Under the pieces are notes generated by a model. It worked only from the letters and a program-made list of their open reading frames with translations. It did not search any database and was not told the DNA's origin. This document shows, one piece after another, positions 30,875 to 34,008 of a stretch of DNA of 34,008 nucleotides. Numbering within the stretch: the first letter of the stretch is position 1; each line of letters begins with the position of its first letter. A program made the position numbers and the translations under genes. The stretch covers positions 1 to 34,008 of the forward strand of contig JACPDT010000006.1 in the NCBI GenBank assembly GCA_016183865.1, given 5' to 3'. This DNA comes from Armatimonadota bacterium. Its GTDB lineage: Bacteria; Vulcanimicrobiota; JACPDT01.

Positions 30875-31812
30875 TGACGAACAGCACATCCAGGGTTGTC
30901 GGAATCGGCCAGATCGCCTTTGACCTCATCGGCCAGGTGGACCAGTACCCGCCCAAAGACACAAAAAAAGAGCTCCTTTCCTTCTTGATTCAGGGTGGAG
31001 GTCCTGTTGCGACGGCACTGGTCGCACTCTCAAGGCTCGGAGTCCCCACAACCTTCATAGGCAAGGTCTCAGACGATTACTTCGGAAAGGAGGGCTTGAG
31101 ACAACTTCGGGAAGAGAAGGTGGATGTAAGTCATACCGTGGTGGAACCCGACAAGGTGTCCCAGTTTGCCTTTATCGCCGTGGAAAGGGGAGAAGAGGCG
31201 CAAAAATCCGCAGGGGCAAGGACCATTTTCTGGACCCCCGGCACAGTGTCCCCTTTGAAGTCCTCCGAGATCCCCAGGGAGATGATAGAAAACTGCCGCA
31301 TCCTCCATCTGGACGGCCTGATGATTGAGGCATCCCTGGAAGCCGCAAAATGGGCAAAGGGGGCGGGGGTTCCGGTCACTCTGGATGCAGGGAAGCTCCG
31401 GGATGGAATGCCGGACCTTGTGAGTCTATCCACCATCCTCATAGCCTCCGAGGAATTCGCCCGAACCTTCGGTGGGAACAAGGGGCTGGAAGAAACGATT
31501 CAGGCCCTCAAGAGCCTGGGACCCGAGCAGGTGACAGTCACCCTCGGCGACAGGGGGAGCCTCACCCTCGGGCCGGAAGGCTGGGAGGGGGTTCCAGCCC
31601 ACCCCGTGGACGTAGTGGACACAACGGGCGCCGGGGACGTGTTCCACGGGGGATTCATCTATGGCTACCTTTCCAAATGGCCCCTCAGGAAGAGCCTGGA
31701 ATTTGCTTCTTTCCTGGCAGCCCAGAAATGCCGCGAAATGGGGGGGAGAGCGGGGATTCCCTATGCTGATGAGGTGAGAGGATTGCGGAAAGGGCATTCC
31801 GGACGGGCGTGA
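30874..31812 (+). CDS. PfkB-family carbohydrate kinase
   Basis: About 312 residues. Both PfkB signatures are present: the N-terminal IGQIAFDLIGQVDQYP, IQGGGPVATALVALSRLG region and the C-terminal DTTGAGDVFHGGFIYG with the catalytic Asp in GAGD. It is closest in style to ribokinase and sulfofructose/ketohexokinase-like members; the sugar or nucleoside cannot be told. ATG 30874 overlaps the preceding stop as ATGA with AAGGGG upstream (GTG 30871 is the alternative). The last 128 bases overlap the end of the convergent YiiX-like gene. Its position behind a vWA protein and a nucleotidyltransferase does not match a known pathway. Confidence 0.9.
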   Translation: MTNSTSRVVGIGQIAFDLIGQVDQYPPKDTKKELLSFLIQGGGPVATALVALSRLGVPTTFIGKVSDDYFGKEGLRQLREEKVDVSHTVVEPDKVSQFAFIAVERGEEAQKSAGARTIFWTPGTVSPLKSSEIPREMIENCRILHLDGLMIEASLEAAKWAKGAGVPVTLDAGKLRDGMPDLVSLSTILIASEEFARTFGGNKGLEETIQALKSLGPEQVTVTLGDRGSLTLGPEGWEGVPAHPVDVVDTTGAGDVFHGGFIYGYLSKWPLRKSLEFASFLAAQKCREMGGRAGIPYADEVRGLRKGHSGRA

Positions 31813-32632
31813 AGATCGTGTAGGTAGTCTCGGGATCTTCTGAAGCCCAGAGCAGTCTTGTTCCGGGGATGGATATGAGGTCATCGGCTGTGACGATCTC
31901 TTTTCCCACTCCAAGCATCTTCCGAAGGGGAATTTGGGGAGGGGTTTTCATTTTCTGCAAGGCCCGGTATAGAAGCTCAGTGCAATATTGGCGCCCGTCT
32001 TCGGTGATGTCAAGACCTGAATCAAACGGTTTTCCCACCTGGGACATCGTGTATCCAATGACCGCTTCCCGATCCTCGTCCGATTTGTATTGGGGTCGCG
32101 CAAGAGCTGCATGATTGACTCCTCGCAGAAAGTTATCCAGAGGGCGAAGCTCAACTCCCCCTCTGGTTGATTCGATGATCAGTCCATTTCCTACATAGAG
32201 AGCCGCATGTATCCAGTTGCAGTTCCACAGGAGCTTGCCGGCAAACTCCAACTGTGGAGCGCCGTCCCTGCGTTGTACAAGGATATCGCCGGGACGGGCG
32301 ATTTCATATACCTGGGCAACCATGGCTTCGGGGAGAAAGGGGCTTGTAGTGCGAAAGCTCCGAAAGGGGAACGCTTTCATGGCGCACAGGATCTTCTGAT
32401 AAAGACTTTGATGCTCTTTCGGACGGCTCTCAAACTCGGGAGGCTCTTTCCATTGGGGCGCCCCTTTTATGTGGTAATGCTGCAACATGGCTTCCCTAGC
32501 CCCGACGAACTCATCCCTCGTAAATTCGTAAACAGCGTGCCCTTCGCGGTAAAAGGGCCCTCTGGACGAACGGAGCTGAGACTGGGGAACCTCTCTGTCG
32601 GGCGATGCACTCAGGCCCGGAATCCGGCCCAT
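31685..32632 (-). CDS. YiiX/YebB-like permuted papain-fold protein (NlpC/P60 superfamily)
   Basis: 315 residues. The permuted NlpC/P60 core runs from about residue 113: PGDILVQRRDG, then CNWIHAALYVGNGLIIEST with the catalytic-type His142, and RQYCTELLYRAL with the nucleophile-type Cys217. Such enzymes cleave amide or ester bonds in peptidoglycan peptides or lipids. The N-terminal 100 residues are unassigned and no signal peptide is present, so a cytoplasmic substrate or non-classical export is implied. ATG 32632 has AGGAGGAGG at good spacing and a consensus promoter upstream (32656-32684). The last 42 codons overlap the pfkB gene on the other strand and look unlike the core (SPHQHRESPLSPPFRG), so the true end may be a read-through extension. 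Confidence 0.82.
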   Translation of the reverse strand: MGRIPGLSASPDREVPQSQLRSSRGPFYREGHAVYEFTRDEFVGAREAMLQHYHIKGAPQWKEPPEFESRPKEHQSLYQKILCAMKAFPFRSFRTTSPFLPEAMVAQVYEIARPGDILVQRRDGAPQLEFAGKLLWNCNWIHAALYVGNGLIIESTRGGVELRPLDNFLRGVNHAALARPQYKSDEDREAVIGYTMSQVGKPFDSGLDITEDGRQYCTELLYRALQKMKTPPQIPLRKMLGVGKEIVTADDLISIPGTRLLWASEDPETTYTIFTPVRNALSAILSPHQHRESPLSPPFRGISGLPGKKQIPGSS

Positions 32633-32655
32633 GGTTTATCCTCCTCCTACGCACT

Positions 32656-32684
32656 ATTATATCTTCCAGTGGAGGATATCTCAA
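32656..32684 (-). promoter_or_regulatory. Near-consensus sigma70 promoter for the YiiX-like gene
   Basis: On the minus strand TTGAGA (32684-32679) and a perfect TATAAT (32661-32656) are 17 bases apart, with AGGAGGAGG shortly after and ATG 32632. The -35 box overlaps the stop codon of the surface-protein gene, so the two genes share sequence but start transcription separately. Confidence 0.75.
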
Positions 32685-34008
32685 CAAAGAAATGAGAACA
32701 ATCTGTTAATTCTTGGGGCGGCTGCCGAGCGCCTTCGCTTCCGCACGAACAACAACATTGCTGCGGCAAGACAAAGCAGCAACAGGAGGGGATGCTGAAC
32801 TGCAACGACTATGGGCGTCAGTGCTACCCTGGTCACGAGGCGCAAACCCTCGTGTCTGCCAATGACCTGTGCGAGAGGCGGCGAAATCCATTCATACAAA
32901 GCCACAAGGCGGCGGCCCGGCCAATTGGGCAGCAAGCAGCGGTCCCTGAAGTTTCGCAAAGTCTGAACCTCCGGCGCCAGGTACGAACCGTAGGCGGCAG
33001 TGGCAATAAAGCAGCGGAAGCCGCCGCCGCCGCCGCCGCCACCACCTGCACCACCATTCTCGGCATTCCACGGAAGCACCGTTACCTTGAAATTCGTTGC
33101 GGTTTCATTGCCGGCTTCGTCGGCAGCGGTCACTCGAACCGTCGTCACTCCCACGGGAAAACCGGCCCCTGGTGCGGGCGCCGTGGTAACCGTCACATCC
33201 GAGGGTGGGTCCACGGCCCGGGCGAGCGGGGAATCAGAGGCCGTGGGCAGCGGAAAATCAACTTCCACATCGCCTCCGGAGTAGCTGATTGTGTTGATAT
33301 CCCTGGGCTTTGTGACGAAAGGCGGGGTGTCGTCAATGGTATTGCGCCATAAGGGGGTGTCAATAGGGGCATTGGTATCGAAGACAATTCGGGCCTGATT
33401 TTGAATCTCCGTGCCGTCAGGGAGTCCTGTCCGGGGCGTGACGGTAAAGACCACGCTTCCCTGGCCCTCGGGCGGATTCTTGTCTGGGGGCAGAAATCCC
33501 GCATCAGGGTCGGTTGGCGGATTCATGGTGGATGGGTCCAGGGAACGGAAACGCCAGGTGAGAAGGCCCGTATTCTGGTCAAGAGTCGCGTTGATTCGAA
33601 CTACCAGGTTGTTTGCCGGTCGCAGGTCCACATCTGTGGTATAGTCGGACACACCCGAAGGGGGCGTCGTCACGGTGGTATTGAATGTCATGGGTCCGAG
33701 AGCAAGGGAGGAAAGGTTCACTTTGCCGGGATCAAGCTGATCTGTGATGGTCACCTCCTGAGCCGGGGCCGTCGCAGTGGGCAGGTTCTCAAAGTAGATT
33801 ACGTAACGCAAGGGCTGAGCCGCTGTAACGAAATTCCGAGAGCTTTTGCCCTGCCGACCGATCTTGTCGTTTGGATCCATGGATGAGACCACTGTCACGG
33901 TGTGCACTTTGGGAGGTATGGGAGGATTTTCTTCATCTTTCGGGCTGCACTTGTCGAGTACCCCGTATAGATCATTGGCCCTTCCTGCCAGTTTCGTCAC
34001 CGTTGCAA
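32681..34008 (-). CDS. C-terminal part of a large surface protein with CFI-box-CTERM anchor (5' end outside the window)
   Basis: The frame is open to the right edge, so only the C-terminal 442 or so residues are seen. Counting from the GTG at 34000, residues 40-210 are a DUF11-like repeat domain of the DUF7619 kind ([37 protein letters not shown]; later [18 protein letters not shown]). Residues about 225-310 are a HYR-type beta domain ([19 protein letters not shown]). A run of glycines follows, then [16 protein letters not shown] at about 330, the CFI-box-CTERM motif, a hydrophobic helix (about 400-419) and a basic tail (RKRRRS). This is a sorting and anchoring signal on exported surface proteins. 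Preceding adhesion or enzymatic domains would lie beyond the window. Confidence 0.88.
   Translation of the reverse strand, partial: ATVTKLAGRANDLYGVLDKCSPKDEENPPIPPKVHTVTVVSSMDPNDKIGRQGKSSRNFVTAAQPLRYVIYFENLPTATAPAQEVTITDQLDPGKVNLSSLALGPMTFNTTVTTPPSGVSDYTTDVDLRPANNLVVRINATLDQNTGLLTWRFRSLDPSTMNPPTDPDAGFLPPDKNPPEGQGSVVFTVTPRTGLPDGTEIQNQARIVFDTNAPIDTPLWRNTIDDTPPFVTKPRDINTISYSGGDVEVDFPLPTASDSPLARAVDPPSDVTVTTAPAPGAGFPVGVTTVRVTAADEAGNETATNFKVTVLPWNAENGGAGGGGGGGGGFRCFIATAAYGSYLAPEVQTLRNFRDRCLLPNWPGRRLVALYEWISPPLAQVIGRHEGLRLVTRVALTPIVVAVQHPLLLLLCLAAAMLLFVRKRRRSAAAPRINRLFSFLC

Noticed and set aside
33000-33060. GCC-repeat run that could be taken as a microsatellite
   Set aside because: It is the coding sequence for the polyglycine linker before the CFI box.

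Overview
Organism and style. This is an ordinary bacterial chromosomal segment: mid-to-high GC, dense coding, strong AGGAGG-type ribosome binding sites, and many GTG or TTG starts. It encodes a large secreted alpha-2-macroglobulin, a CFI-box-CTERM surface protein, and several small proteins I cannot place in any family. Together these suggest an environmental or uncultivated lineage, but nothing here fixes the taxon. I saw no rRNA, tRNA or CRISPR array.

Layout. 1-475: a DUF4143/AAA-type ATPase fragment that appears to be cut by the 5' end of a group II intron running off the left edge. 541-4140: inorganic pyrophosphatase (-) divergent from transketolase (+), then a small ORF and a DinB-like protein. 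4240-9877: a 1500-residue alpha-2-macroglobulin (-) with an intact thioester motif and an unexpected pseudopilin-like insert, plus an unassigned gene. 10462-12576: a membrane-anchored protein ending in a related pseudopilin-like segment, and two small ORFs behind a good sigma70-type promoter. 12613-14811: a minus-strand operon of a signal-peptide protein with a nuclease-toxin-like C-terminus, a CPCC zinc-ribbon protein (candidate immunity) and a radical SAM/SPASM enzyme. 15097-15931: a two-gene nucleotidyltransferase cassette resembling a toxin-antitoxin pair. 16018-17135: a lipoprotein-like and a membrane-anchored protein. 17423-21720: a translationally coupled sugar operon. 21757-28159: YkgJ-like protein, DUF4272 protein with a PiT phosphate transporter, a class III aminotransferase, and small Gly-rich or unassigned proteins. 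28402-31812: a zinc-ribbon plus vWA protein with a Sec23/Sec24-like domain order, a nucleotidyltransferase and a PfkB kinase. 31685-34008: a YiiX-like permuted papain-fold protein and the C-terminal part of a large surface protein.

How genes work together. The most coherent module is 17423-21720. It has a glycosyltransferase very like mannosylfructose-phosphate synthase, then one polypeptide carrying the matching HAD phosphatase fused to an (alpha/alpha)6 glycoside hydrolase, then a fructokinase. Read literally, it makes mannosylfructose from GDP-mannose and fructose 6-phosphate, dephosphorylates it, can probably hydrolyse it, and returns the fructose to the phosphate pool. The second notable locus is the toxin-like / CPCC / radical SAM operon facing two small strongly expressed-looking ORFs. 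The third is the bacterial Sec23/24-like vWA protein coupled to a nucleotidyltransferase and a sugar kinase.
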